DNA from: Stutzerimonas stutzeri
GTDB taxonomy: Bacteria > Pseudomonadota > Gammaproteobacteria > Pseudomonadales > Pseudomonadaceae
Assembly: GCA_002339675.1 (NCBI GenBank)
Contig: DDKB01000008.1
Location: 124,001-188,000, forward strand
Direction of reading: 5' to 3'
Length of the DNA: 64,000 bases
Part shown: in pieces, positions 1 through 8,161 of the stretch
Numbering within the stretch: position 1 is the first letter of the stretch
Layout of the letters: every line of letters begins with the position of its first letter
Program-made: the position numbers and the translations under genes
The notes under the pieces: model-generated
Told to the model about the DNA's origin: nothing
The model's database searches: none
The model's input: the letters and a program-made list of their open reading frames with translations, nothing else

Positions 1-920
1 TTGCCCTCGGCGTACCAGGTGCCCATCTCGCGGGCGAACTCATCGTAGCGGTGGCCGTAGTCGTTGAAGATGATGAAGCCCTGCATGCGCATGCGCTTCT
101 TCAGAATGGTGTCGAGTAGCAACGGCAAGCGATCCGGCCCGTCAGGCAGCTCGGTGCTGTTGTATTGCGCCACCACGCCGCACACCGGTACCCGGGCGCT
201 GGTGTTGAGCAGCGGCAGCACCGCGTCGAAGACCCTGCCGCCGACATTCTCGAAATACACGTCGATGCCGTCCGGGCACTGCGCCGCCAGGTGCTGCGCG
301 AAGCCCTCGGCGCGGTGGTCGACGCAGGCATCGAAGCCGAGCGTCTCGACCGCATGCCGACATTTTTCCGGCCCGCCGGCGATCCCCACCACCCGACAGC
401 CCTTGAGCTTGCCAATCTGCCCGACCGTGGCGCCGACCGGCCCGGTGGCGGCTGCCACCACGAGGGTTTCGCCGGCCTGCGGTTGGCCGATGTCGAGCAG
501 CCCCATGTAGGCTGTGAAGCCGGGCATGCCCAGGACGCCGAGGGCGTGCGAGGGGTGCGGCATGTCCGCGGCGAGGCGGATCAGCCCCTGGCCGTCGGAC
601 AGCGCATAGTCCTGCCAGCCATTGCCGCTGAGCACCAGTTCGCCAGCCTGGTAGCCCGGGTGCCGGGACTCGACCACCTCACTCACCGTGCCGCCGACCA
701 TGACGTCGCCAACCTCCATTGGCGGGGCATAGGACGGGCCCGCGCTCATGCGGCCGCGCATGTACGGGTCCAGCGAGAGAAAGCGGGTCCGGAGCAGCAG
801 CTGCCCATCGCCCGGCTCGGGGACCGGGCCGGTCTCCAGGCGGAAGTTCTCGGCAGCCGGTGCGCCGTGCGGGCGGGAGGCGAGGCGGATGCTGCGGTTG
901 TGCGCGGTGTGGGGCGACAT
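1..920 (-). CDS. NADP-dependent MDR-family oxidoreductase (3' end outside window)
   Basis: Zinc-independent medium-chain dehydrogenase/reductase of the leukotriene-B4-dehydrogenase/CurA/YncB type, which reduces the C=C bond of enals and enones with NADPH. Reading from the ATG at 918-920, the frame begins MSPHTAHNRSIRLASRPHG and includes SLDPYMRGRMS, typical of the N-terminal GroES-like half. The Rossmann stretch is AAATGPVGATVGQIGKLKGC, followed by VYFENVGG and a late IIFNDYG, all characteristic of the family. About 306 codons are visible of a usual 330-345, so only the C-terminus is missing. GGAG precedes the start. Family is clear; the physiological substrate is not. Confidence 0.88.
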   Translation of the reverse strand, partial: MSPHTAHNRSIRLASRPHGAPAAENFRLETGPVPEPGDGQLLLRTRFLSLDPYMRGRMSAGPSYAPPMEVGDVMVGGTVSEVVESRHPGYQAGELVLSGNGWQDYALSDGQGLIRLAADMPHPSHALGVLGMPGFTAYMGLLDIGQPQAGETLVVAAATGPVGATVGQIGKLKGCRVVGIAGGPEKCRHAVETLGFDACVDHRAEGFAQHLAAQCPDGIDVYFENVGGRVFDAVLPLLNTSARVPVCGVVAQYNSTELPDGPDRLPLLLDTILKKRMRMQGFIIFNDYGHRYDEFAREMGTWYAEG

Positions 921-1010
921 GGAGACTCCAGAAAATAGACAGATCGATAGACAGGGAACCTGGCGTCGCCAGCCGCGTCGAGGCGACGTGAGCAGGCTGC
1001 GTACGATGCG

Positions 1011-1328
1011 CTATTCGATTTCACCTGGCGTAGCAGATCGATGCGGCGGGTCCTCGGTAATGGTTTCCTGTTCGGTTCGATGCATGTTGCGGTTGGGCAC
1101 CGTATCGTTCTCGGGCAACCCTTGGACCAGCCGGCCATCCTCGGTAACGATCTGCCCCTGCTCATTGCGGTGGGTTTCGAGCTTTTCCTGGGGCGTCGGC
1201 ACGCCCATGGGGCTCGGCCGTACGACGATGCCATCATCTGAAGGTTCGCCGGCTGCCTGCGCCGCGTTGGGCAGGACAGTGGCGCAGAGCGTGGCGAATG
1301 CCAGAGATGTCAGAAACCTGCTGTTCAT
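1011..1328 (-). CDS. Small secreted hypothetical protein
   Basis: 105 residues with a clear Sec signal peptide (MNSRFLTSLAFATLCATVLPNAAQA, then AGEP). The mature part is short, polar and probably disordered, with GVPTPQEKLETHRNEQGQIVTEDGRLVQGLPENDTVPNRNMH. The ATG at 1326-1328 is preferred over upstream in-frame starts because GAGGAGAAG lies just before it and the signal peptide starts there. It is probably periplasmic. No family was recognised and no function is proposed. A second small exported protein lies 43 bases upstream on the same strand, so the two may be cotranscribed. Confidence 0.7.
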   Translation of the reverse strand: MNSRFLTSLAFATLCATVLPNAAQAAGEPSDDGIVVRPSPMGVPTPQEKLETHRNEQGQIVTEDGRLVQGLPENDTVPNRNMHRTEQETITEDPPHRSATPGEIE

Positions 1329-1371
1329 GGTCTTCTCCTCATTTAACAAAGTACACACGGCGAGCCGCCGA

Positions 1372-1734
1372 TCAGCGGCTCGGAACGCCTTCCGGTTGGC
1401 ACACCAGTAGCGCCTTCGGTCCACCCGCCGAGTATTTGCCTGGAACGCGCATCACCACCTGTTCGTTGGGGCTTACCGAGACGGCCGGCGCTGCGGTCAT
1501 CACGGTTTCTTCGGGTAAGGCATGAAACTGACAGGACGCAATTTCCGGGCTGTGGTTGGTGACCTTGATCGCCGGCACGCCTTTGAGGTCGACCTTGTCT
1601 GACGATGCGGACGGCACGCCCAGTTGCTCGATCTGCAGGTCCATGCCGTGCAGCCGCGTCGTGATCTCCGGTGTCTGCGCCAGGGCGGGGGTGGCACAGG
1701 CCAGCCCGACCAGGGTCCACAGTGATCTCATCAT
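1372..1734 (-). CDS. Small exported hypothetical protein
   Basis: About 120 residues with an N-terminal signal peptide (MMRSLWTLVGLACATPALAQ, then TPEITT). The mature part has two cysteines (ASCQFHALP and LLVCQPEG) that could form a disulfide, and a beta-rich pattern (AIKVTNHSPEIASCQF, NEQVVMRVPGKYSAGG) like a small periplasmic beta-sandwich. Several ATGs cluster at the start. The one at 1732-1734 is chosen because GGGAGA lies about 6 bases upstream; the frame stays open further upstream but without a signal peptide. No named family recognised. It precedes the other small exported gene on the minus strand. Confidence 0.68.
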   Translation of the reverse strand: MMRSLWTLVGLACATPALAQTPEITTRLHGMDLQIEQLGVPSASSDKVDLKGVPAIKVTNHSPEIASCQFHALPEETVMTAAPAVSVSPNEQVVMRVPGKYSAGGPKALLVCQPEGVPSR

Positions 1735-2007
1735 CCTCATTCTCCCGTCATGACCTGTACAGCATGGGAACAACGCGGGCGGGGATGAGTTCGAGCAGAC
1801 CATCAGCAAGTCGTGGCTGCTGCCCTCGCGCTGCGGCAGGCGCTTGGCCACTTTTATCTGCCAGTGTCTGAACCACATTTGTCTTACTGGGTCAGAGCTG
1901 AGCGTCACGGCCAAGCCGTTTGGCGACTCCAGCGCAGCAGATCGGCGCTGTTCGGGTCACGGGCGGTCGGCCGGATCGATTGACTCTCGCCAGAACCGAG
2001 CACCCCC

Positions 2008-4074
2008 ATGGACCAGATATACGCGGTCGTACTTTCGTACAAACGCAAAGGCCTGCTGAAACGCTGCCTGCACGCCATCGATGCCCAGACGCGCCCCTGC
2101 GCGGGCATCATCGTCGTCGATAACGCCAGCCACGACGGCACCGAAGAGATGCTGATGGAGCAGGCCCTGCCCAACCTCAAGGTGTACGTGCTGTCGCACA
2201 ACACTGGGGCGTCCGGTGGTTTCAGTGCGGGCTTCCGCCTCGCCTATCAGCACGGCGCCGATTTCGTCTGGATGATGGACGACGATGTGATTCCCGACCC
2301 GGATGCCCTGCAGCAGCTGCTCGACGCCGGCGATCGGCTGGCCGCCAGGTACCAGCCGCATTCGTTCCTGTTGTCGCTGGCCTACACAGAGGACGGCCTG
2401 CTGACCAACGTGCCTGGCGTCGACACGCGCGCCAACGCCATCGATTACGAAAACTGGCCAGCCCTGCTCGACGAGGGGCTCGTTCCCGTGCGCCCGGCAA
2501 CCTACGTTTCCATCCTGGTGCCGCGCGCCTCGCTGCAGCGCTACGGCTTGCCGCTCGCCGCCATGTTCATGTGGGGCGACGACACCGAATACACGCTGCG
2601 CATCAGCCAGCACGCTCCCGGCTACCTGGTGGCGGCGAGCAAGGTGCGCCATCTGCGCAAGGTCAGCGGCTCGATCAACATCCAGCGTGAGGTCGATCCG
2701 AAGCGCACGGCCTTGCACCGGCATTTCGTGCGCAACGAGCTATTCATCGCGCGCCGTTACTACAACCGTCGCCGGGCGCTGACCGTGTTTTTGTCGCGCC
2801 TGTTGCTGGCCGCGCGGATGCTCAGGAGCGGCCAGGGCGCAAAGTCGCGCATCGTGCTCAAGGGGCTGCTGGAAAGCCTTCGCTTCAAACCAGTGCCCGA
2901 GCCGGCTGAGGCGCCGGTCGAGGCGCTCGGGGTTACGGTGCGGGAGCTGAGCCCAAAGCCGCTGGCGGGACCGGCGCCGGTTGAGGCCGGCGCCGCGGCG
3001 AGCGTGTCCGGCGATGCGGCCGCACCCGGGGCCGGCGCGGATGAGCCGGCTCCCGAGCCGCGACGCCACACACGGCAGAATCGTCGTGTGCTGGTCTGCG
3101 GCGCCGGCGGCCAGGTCGGCTATTGCCTGGTCAACCAGGCCGCCAGCTTCGGCCTGGAGGTCATCGGGCTGCCACGCGAAGCGCTGGACATCACCTCGGT
3201 GCAGCAGGTGCACGCTGCCATCGAGTGCTATCAGCCCGCCGTGATCATCAATGCCGCGGCCTACACCAACCTCGATCACGCCGAGGCCGAAGTGGCCCAG
3301 GCTCAGGCGGTCAACCGCGACGGCCCGGCGAACCTGGCCGCTGCCGCCCGGGAGTACGACATCCCGCTGTTCCATCTCTCCAGCGAGTTCGTCTTCGACG
3401 GCGAGGGCAACGTGCCGTATCGCGAAACCGACACGCCAAAACCCAACTGTGTCTACGGCTCGACCCGATTGGCAGGCGAGGCCGCGATCAGCCAGACCCT
3501 GGACCGCTACCTTATCCTGCGAACCAGCTGGATCTATGGCGAGCGCGGCAACAACTTCGTCAAGACCATGCTCAACCTGGGCTCCAAGACCGAGGAGATC
3601 TCAGTGGTCAGCGACCAGGTCGGTTGCCCAACGCGGGCGCGCAGTGTCGCGCGGGTGCTGATCGAATTGGCGCTGCGCTATTGCCGCGACGGTGACCTGG
3701 AATGGGGCCTGTACCACTACAGCGGCTCGTCGCCGTGCAGCTGGGCGGAATTCGCCAGCGAGATCTTTCGCGAGGCGGAGCAGGCTGGCCTGATCGACAC
3801 CGCGCCGCGGGTGCTGCCGGTGACCAGCGAGCAACTGCCGCGGGCAGCGAACCGGTTGGCCTGGTCGGTGCTCGATTGCGCGCGCATCGAGGCCACCTTT
3901 GGCATCCGCCCCAAGCACTGGCGCAAAGAGCTGCACCACGTGATCCGGCGCATGAGCGACATGCCGGCCGTCCCGTTCGGGCCGGCGCCCAGCCGCGTCC
4001 CGTACAAGGCGTATCCGTTCAGCATCGCCGACGACCCCACGCAACTGGCTACTCCGCAGGCGGCGCACAACTGA
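2008..4074 (+). CDS. Fusion: GT2 glycosyltransferase + RmlD-like sugar reductase
   Basis: 688 residues in two modules. Residues 1 to about 295 are a GT-A/GT2 glycosyltransferase of the GlfT2/rhamnosyltransferase type: YAVVLSYKRKGLLKRCL, IIVVDNASHDGT, and WMMDDDVIPDPDAL, whose Asp-rich motif would bind metal and nucleotide sugar. An Ala/Pro/Glu-rich linker (about 297-355) leads to an SDR module (about 357-645) resembling dTDP-4-dehydrorhamnose reductase: RVLVCGAGGQVGY for NAD(P) binding, INAAAYTNLDHAE and LRTSWIYGERGNNFV. The usual YxxxK lysine is Arg here (Tyr483-Gly-Ser-Thr-Arg487), and the STDYVFDG-type motif reads SSEFVFDG. No strong ribosome site precedes the ATG. It would act in the cytoplasm, making and transferring a deoxysugar, unless the reductase half is inactive. 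Confidence 0.85.
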   Translation: MDQIYAVVLSYKRKGLLKRCLHAIDAQTRPCAGIIVVDNASHDGTEEMLMEQALPNLKVYVLSHNTGASGGFSAGFRLAYQHGADFVWMMDDDVIPDPDALQQLLDAGDRLAARYQPHSFLLSLAYTEDGLLTNVPGVDTRANAIDYENWPALLDEGLVPVRPATYVSILVPRASLQRYGLPLAAMFMWGDDTEYTLRISQHAPGYLVAASKVRHLRKVSGSINIQREVDPKRTALHRHFVRNELFIARRYYNRRRALTVFLSRLLLAARMLRSGQGAKSRIVLKGLLESLRFKPVPEPAEAPVEALGVTVRELSPKPLAGPAPVEAGAAASVSGDAAAPGAGADEPAPEPRRHTRQNRRVLVCGAGGQVGYCLVNQAASFGLEVIGLPREALDITSVQQVHAAIECYQPAVIINAAAYTNLDHAEAEVAQAQAVNRDGPANLAAAAREYDIPLFHLSSEFVFDGEGNVPYRETDTPKPNCVYGSTRLAGEAAISQTLDRYLILRTSWIYGERGNNFVKTMLNLGSKTEEISVVSDQVGCPTRARSVARVLIELALRYCRDGDLEWGLYHYSGSSPCSWAEFASEIFREAEQAGLIDTAPRVLPVTSEQLPRAANRLAWSVLDCARIEATFGIRPKHWRKELHHVIRRMSDMPAVPFGPAPSRVPYKAYPFSIADDPTQLATPQAAHN

Positions 4075-4147
4075 TGCGGGTGGTTCGATCAAAACTTTTT
4101 CCGGATGTTACGGTCGGAAGGCGAGGACCTAACAGGGGCAGTTCGCT

Positions 4148-5362
4148 ATGACAGTCGAAACGATAAAAAGAGTGGGTGTGTCAGGTACAGGGATGATTTC
4201 GCACTGCCTCGTTCGCCTGATCAAGCAGCATTACAAGGACATGGTTGTGAGCCGCGTGCTGACGCGCCGGCGCATCGACAGCCTGGCGGATTTCCCGCTC
4301 AGCGACCGGCTGACCAACTCTATCGACGAGTTGCTCGAGCATTCCGACATCATCGTCGAATGCACCGGTGATGTGTTCTTCGGCACCGAGGTAATCGAGC
4401 GGGCGTTCGAAGCAGGGTTGCCGGTGGTGACCATCAACGCCGAGCTGCAGGTGACCACGGGTTCCTATCTGTCGACCAAGGGGTTGCTGACCGAAGCCGA
4501 GGGCGACCAGCCCGGCTCGCTTGCCGCGCTGCGCGAAGAGGCCCTGCAGATGGGCTTCCGCCCGCTGGTCTACGGCAACATGAAGGGCTACCTGAACCAC
4601 AATCCGAGCCCCCAGGACATGGCCTATTGGTCGAAACGCCAGGGCATCAGCATCGAGCAGACCACCTCCTTCACCGACGGCACCAAGGTGCAGATCGAAC
4701 AGGTGGTGGTGGGCAACGGCTTCGGCGCGACCATTTCCCGCCGCGGCCTGGAAGGCGTGCCGTCCACCGACCTGAACCTGAGTGGCAACGTGCTGGGCCT
4801 GCTCGCCGAGGGCATCGGCCAGCCTATCGTCGACTACGTGCTGCCCAGCGGCTATCCGGCTGGGGGTGTGTTCCTGGTCTGCCGCCATGACGAGGACCAG
4901 GCGCCGGCGATCGAATATTTCAAGCTAGGGCCCGGGCCGTACTACGTGCTCACGCGGCCGTTTCACCTGTGCTCGCTGGAAGTCGGCAAGACGCTGCGCC
5001 GGGTCCTGTCCGGCGGCGGCGTGCTGCTGAACAACGGCGCAACTCCGACCCTTGGCGTCGCTGCCGTGGCCAAGCGCGAGCTGCGCGCCGGTGAGATGAT
5101 CACCCGCGGTATCGGGGGCTTTGACGTGCGTGGCGAGGCGGTGCGGCTGGCTGACGAGCTGGACCACGTGCCCATCGGCCTGTTGCGCAATACGGTGCTC
5201 AAGCGCGCGGTGGAGCCCGGCCAGTTGATTACCTTCGATGACATAGAAATCCAGCCCAGCCGCGTGCTCGACATCATTTCGCACCAGCAGCGCAAGCTCA
5301 TCGAGCAGGCCGAGGCAGGTACCGCGCGGGTCGAGGGTGTGCTCAGGCAGGCCTTGTCGTGA
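4148..5362 (+). CDS. Homoserine-dehydrogenase-like oxidoreductase with SAF domain (COG4091/DRL type)
   Basis: 404 residues. The N-terminal Rossmann fold has the dinucleotide motif VGVSGTGMISHCLVRLI (about 8-24) and IVECTGD. The C-terminal third is an SAF domain (ATPTLGVAAVAKRELRAGEMITRGIGGFDVRG, then GLLRNTVLKRAVEPGQLITFDDIEI). This is the architecture of predicted homoserine dehydrogenases with a C-terminal SAF domain, which includes the DRL enzyme of Brucella that replaces DXP reductoisomerase. Substrates differ across the family, so MEP-pathway function cannot be assumed. It starts 73 bases after the GT2-RmlD fusion on the same strand, so a role on a nucleotide-sugar or polyol intermediate for that glycan is possible. 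Confidence 0.78.
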   Translation: MTVETIKRVGVSGTGMISHCLVRLIKQHYKDMVVSRVLTRRRIDSLADFPLSDRLTNSIDELLEHSDIIVECTGDVFFGTEVIERAFEAGLPVVTINAELQVTTGSYLSTKGLLTEAEGDQPGSLAALREEALQMGFRPLVYGNMKGYLNHNPSPQDMAYWSKRQGISIEQTTSFTDGTKVQIEQVVVGNGFGATISRRGLEGVPSTDLNLSGNVLGLLAEGIGQPIVDYVLPSGYPAGGVFLVCRHDEDQAPAIEYFKLGPGPYYVLTRPFHLCSLEVGKTLRRVLSGGGVLLNNGATPTLGVAAVAKRELRAGEMITRGIGGFDVRGEAVRLADELDHVPIGLLRNTVLKRAVEPGQLITFDDIEIQPSRVLDIISHQQRKLIEQAEAGTARVEGVLRQALS

Positions 5363-5562
5363 GCGAAGAGTGCCGCGGGGGAGAGGCCTGGGCGGATGGC
5401 TACAGCGTCGTTGAATTCGAGCGGACTGCCCTGGGTTTGATTCCCTATCATCAGGAATTCCGGCCCTCACCCGGGGAAGCCGCTGCCGGGCAGCCATTGC
5501 CCGTCCAGCCAAACAGCAGGTTGGGCGATCTGGACACACCGTTGGGCGTCCTGATCGCCTGA
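5359..5562 (+). CDS. Possible small translationally coupled ORF
   Basis: A GTG at 5359 overlaps the stop of the SAF-domain oxidoreductase (GTGA), giving a 67-codon frame (begins MSEECRGGEAWADGYSVVEF). The sequence matches no family I recognise and has no signal peptide or membrane segment. The overlapping start is the only argument for translation. It could equally be chance open frame in GC-rich DNA or the remnant of a longer gene. Confidence 0.25.
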   Translation: MSEECRGGEAWADGYSVVEFERTALGLIPYHQEFRPSPGEAAAGQPLPVQPNSRLGDLDTPLGVLIA

Positions 5563-5581
5563 ATCGTGCGACGCCGGGCGG

Positions 5582-5794
5582 CTACACCGCCTGCTGGTCG
5601 ATGGGCGAGGCGGCGAGCGCCGCTTCGCTGATGGCATTCCAGACCTGTCGTGCCAGGTTGACCACCGCTCCGCCGAAGAGCGTGGCTTCGTTTTGCGCGT
5701 CCTGTTCGCTGTCGAAGACTGCAAGCACGCTGCCATAGGAATACACCACGCCCCACTGCTCGTGGTTTTCCGTTTCTGTCGCCGATCTTTCCAT
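5582..5794 (-). CDS. Small hypothetical protein
   Basis: A 70-residue frame from the ATG at 5792-5794: MERSATETENHEQWGVVYSYGSVLAVFDSEQDAQNEATLFGG, then a helical tail. It has the character of a small soluble cytoplasmic protein, with a beta-hairpin followed by helix. An in-frame ATG further upstream (5857) would add about 21 Cys/His-rich residues and is judged less likely. No strong Shine-Dalgarno sequence is visible. No function assigned. Confidence 0.5.
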   Translation of the reverse strand: MERSATETENHEQWGVVYSYGSVLAVFDSEQDAQNEATLFGGAVVNLARQVWNAISEAALAASPIDQQAV

Positions 5795-5975
5795 GTTGGT
5801 TCTGCCTGAATGCCACGCATGTGACGGGAATACGTCGCATAAATAGCATGCCGTCAAGATGCCGCCAATCGCCGTTCGGCGGCTGGCGCCGGTAGCCGAT
5901 GAGCGACGTCCAAATAGCCCTGTCGACCCCCGGAAAGCGCCATGCCGTGCGCCCCCGGATCTACGGCCAATGCGG

Positions 5976-6350
5976 TCAACGGCGCTCGTTGCCGGCGGTG
6001 GGATGGGTTTCGTGGCCCATGGGCGTTGCGTCCGGCAGGGTCACATCCGGCTCGTCGAAATCGGGACTGTGGACTTCGGAGTCGAGCGGCATATGGCTGT
6101 AGCGCAGCTTGTCCGGCAGGGCGCGCTGTGCCGGCGGCGTTGCGCTGGCCTCGCCAAGGATCCGCTTGGCCTCGCAGCGTCCGCTGATTCCCCGCGCCAG
6201 CGCCAAGCCGCCAACCGCCAGCTGAACCAGGCCGCCCAGCCCACCACGGCTCAGGCCCTTGCCGAGCAGCGCCAGGCCACCCGCGATAGAGGCGGCGCGC
6301 TCCCAGCCGTGTACGTTCTGCCCGGGTTTTTGCGGATACAGTGTTTTCAT
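5976..6350 (-). CDS. DUF2892/YgaP-like small membrane protein
   Basis: 124 residues. Residues about 12-58 (NVHGWERAASIAGGLALLGKGL, then GGLVQLAVGGLALARGISGRC) match the DUF2892 helical-hairpin membrane module also found at the end of E. coli YgaP. The C-terminal half is hydrophilic and acidic (MPLDSEVHSPDFDEPDVTLPDATPMGHETHP). AGGAG precedes the start by about 9 bases. It is an inner-membrane protein of unknown role; the long hydrophilic tail is longer than in minimal members. Confidence 0.7.
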   Translation of the reverse strand: MKTLYPQKPGQNVHGWERAASIAGGLALLGKGLSRGGLGGLVQLAVGGLALARGISGRCEAKRILGEASATPPAQRALPDKLRYSHMPLDSEVHSPDFDEPDVTLPDATPMGHETHPTAGNERR

Positions 6351-6527
6351 CTGGTGTGCTCCTGAGGATGGCGAAAAAGGGCGGCCACGCGGGCGCGGAA
6401 CATTGCTACAAACAGCCGGCCGCAGTCTTGGCCCTGTTCTGGTTCGGCAAGCGAGGCGGGTGATCGTTCTCAGCCGCAGACCAGCGGGCGCGCAGGGCGC
6501 GGCGCAGCGACGCGCAGGCGGCAGTGC

Positions 6528-6583
6528 TTGACAGCATGGCGTCGGTCACGCAAATTCCCCTAAACGTAATCTGATTACGCAAA
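6528..6583 (+). promoter_or_regulatory. Candidate hpd promoter with HmgR-like operator
   Basis: TTGACA at 6528-6533, a 17-base spacer and CAAATT at 6551-6556 form a plausible sigma70 promoter. An inverted repeat, TAAACGTAA-N5-TTACGCAAA (6561-6583), falls where transcription would start. It closely resembles the perfect repeat at the hmgA promoter (23811-23833) with the same 5-base spacer. The site is about 380 bases upstream of hpd with no convincing gene between. Repression by the IclR regulator HmgR is inferred. Confidence 0.55.
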
Positions 6584-6862
6584 ACAATAACGGCGCTCCG
6601 ATCAGGACGCGACAGCAGGCCATCCCAATGCACCTCGACACGCAGTTCGTCCGTTCTTCGTTCCCTCTCCGCAGCACGCCCCGGCATCTTGAGCCAGGCT
6701 TGTGGCTGGGTGGCCGGGAGTCAACCGCCGGAGTTGCGAGCATGACGGTGGCGGCATATGCGACAGCCGGCCTGCCCGTCACTGCCGTACCCGCTGCCAT
6801 ACGCCGGGAGCGCCGATCACCATGAAAATCCGCGGTTTCAAGCTACTGATGGGCGACCACCT

Positions 6863-6877
6863 CTCACGCAGCGTGAG
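6863..6877. promoter_or_regulatory. Perfect inverted repeat upstream of hpd
   Basis: CTCACGC-A-GCGTGAG, a perfect 7-base dyad with a one-base centre, 85 bases before the hpd start. It could be an operator or a small leader hairpin. No T-run follows, so it is not a terminator. In 6351-6961 the only other items seen are this repeat and the promoter/operator at 6528-6583. Confidence 0.35.
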
Positions 6878-6961
6878 GGGCATTTCCTGCGCACCACCCC
6901 GAAACAGGCGCTGACTCGTTCACCCTTTGCCTTGTTCCGTTGCGCTTGAAAGGAGCCAATC

Positions 6962-8041
6962 ATGGCCGATCTCTACGAAAACCCCATGGGCCTCATGGGC
7001 TTTGAATTCATCGAATTTGCCTCGCCCACGCCAAACGTCGTCGAACCCGTGCTGGAAAGCATGGGCTTCAGCCACGTCGCCAATCACCGTTCCAAGGATG
7101 TCGCGCTGTACCGCCAGGGCGAGATCAACGCCATCGTCAACCGCGAGCCGAACAGCCACGCGGCGTATTTTGCCGCCGAGCACGGGCCTTCCGTCTGTGG
7201 CATGGCGTTTCGTGTCAGGGATTCGCACCAGGCCTACGCCAAGGCGCTGGAGCTGGGCGCGCAAGCGGTGGACATGCCGCCAGGACCGATGGAGCTGCGC
7301 CTGCCGGCGATCAAGGGCATCGGTGGCGCGCCGCTGTACCTGATCGACCGCTTCGGCGAGGGCAGCTCGATCTACGACATCGACTTCGTGTTCCTCGAAG
7401 GCATTGACCGGCACCCGGTCGGGGCCGGCCTCAAGCTCATCGACCACTTGACCCACAACGTCTACCGCGGGCGCATGGCCTATTGGGCGGACTTCTACGA
7501 GAAGCTGTTCAACTTCCGCGAGATCCGCTATTTCGACATCAAGGGCGAGTACACCGGGCTGACCTCGAAGGCCATGACCGCGCCGGACGGCATGATTCGC
7601 ATCCCGCTGAACGAGGAGTCGAGCAAGGGCGCCGGGCAGATCGAGGAATTCCTCATGCAGTTCAATGGCGAGGGCATCCAGCATGTCGCCTTTCTCACCG
7701 ACAACCTGATCGAGACCTGGGACAAGCTGAAGGCCAGCGGCACGGTGTTCATGACCGCGCCGCCCGCCACCTACTACGAGATGCTCGAAGGGCGGCTACC
7801 CAACCACGGCGAGCCCGTGGAGGAACTGAAGTCACGCGGCATCCTGCTCGACGGCGCGTCGGAGAACGGCGAGCAGCGGCTGTTGCTGCAGATCTTCTCC
7901 GGCACGCTGCTCGGCCCGGTGTTCTTCGAGTTCATCCAGCGCAAGGGCGACAGCGGATTTGGCGAGGGCAACTTCAAGGCACTGTTCGAATCCATCGAGC
8001 GTGACCAGATCCAGCGTGGCGTGCTGAGCGCCACCGACTGA
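6962..8041 (+). CDS. hpd: 4-hydroxyphenylpyruvate dioxygenase
   Basis: 359 residues, full length for bacterial HPPD. It converts 4-hydroxyphenylpyruvate to homogentisate with Fe(II) and O2, the step before HmgA in tyrosine degradation. The two-domain vicinal-oxygen-chelate fold is clear. The expected iron ligands are visible as His162 (LIDHLTHNVYRG), His241 (GIQHVAFLTDN) and Glu323 (PVFFEFIQRKG). AAAGGAG lies just before the ATG. It is monocistronic here, since the next gene is convergent. Its probable promoter carries an operator like that of hmgA. Confidence 0.97.
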   Translation: MADLYENPMGLMGFEFIEFASPTPNVVEPVLESMGFSHVANHRSKDVALYRQGEINAIVNREPNSHAAYFAAEHGPSVCGMAFRVRDSHQAYAKALELGAQAVDMPPGPMELRLPAIKGIGGAPLYLIDRFGEGSSIYDIDFVFLEGIDRHPVGAGLKLIDHLTHNVYRGRMAYWADFYEKLFNFREIRYFDIKGEYTGLTSKAMTAPDGMIRIPLNEESSKGAGQIEEFLMQFNGEGIQHVAFLTDNLIETWDKLKASGTVFMTAPPATYYEMLEGRLPNHGEPVEELKSRGILLDGASENGEQRLLLQIFSGTLLGPVFFEFIQRKGDSGFGEGNFKALFESIERDQIQRGVLSATD

Positions 8042-8049
8042 TCGCCGAG

Positions 8050-8101
8050 CGGCGGTCAGGTTGGCCGCCGCCACCGTTCCGGCCCGCTGTCCTGGCGGGC
8101 C
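8050..8101. terminator. Two GC hairpins between convergent genes
   Basis: Between hpd and the minus-strand gene ending at 8162 lie CGGCGG-N9-CCGCCG (8050-8070) and GGCCCGC-N7-GCGGGCC (8081-8101). Neither is followed by a U-tract, so intrinsic termination is unproven. Their place between convergent 3' ends suggests RNA 3'-end structures for one or both transcripts. Confidence 0.35.
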
Positions 8102-8161
8102 ACCTCTGCGGTGTTCAGCGCACGCGGTGTGTGCCTGACCCGATCGCCCCGTCAGAAACGT

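Noticed and set aside
6406..6687. Possible small minus-strand gene over the hpd operator region
   Set aside because: No ribosome site, no motif, and composition like a shadow frame.
6823..6840. TGAAA...TTTCA dyad upstream of hpd, reminiscent of sugar-regulator operators
   Set aside because: Only five bases pair and the interior does not; too weak to call a binding site.
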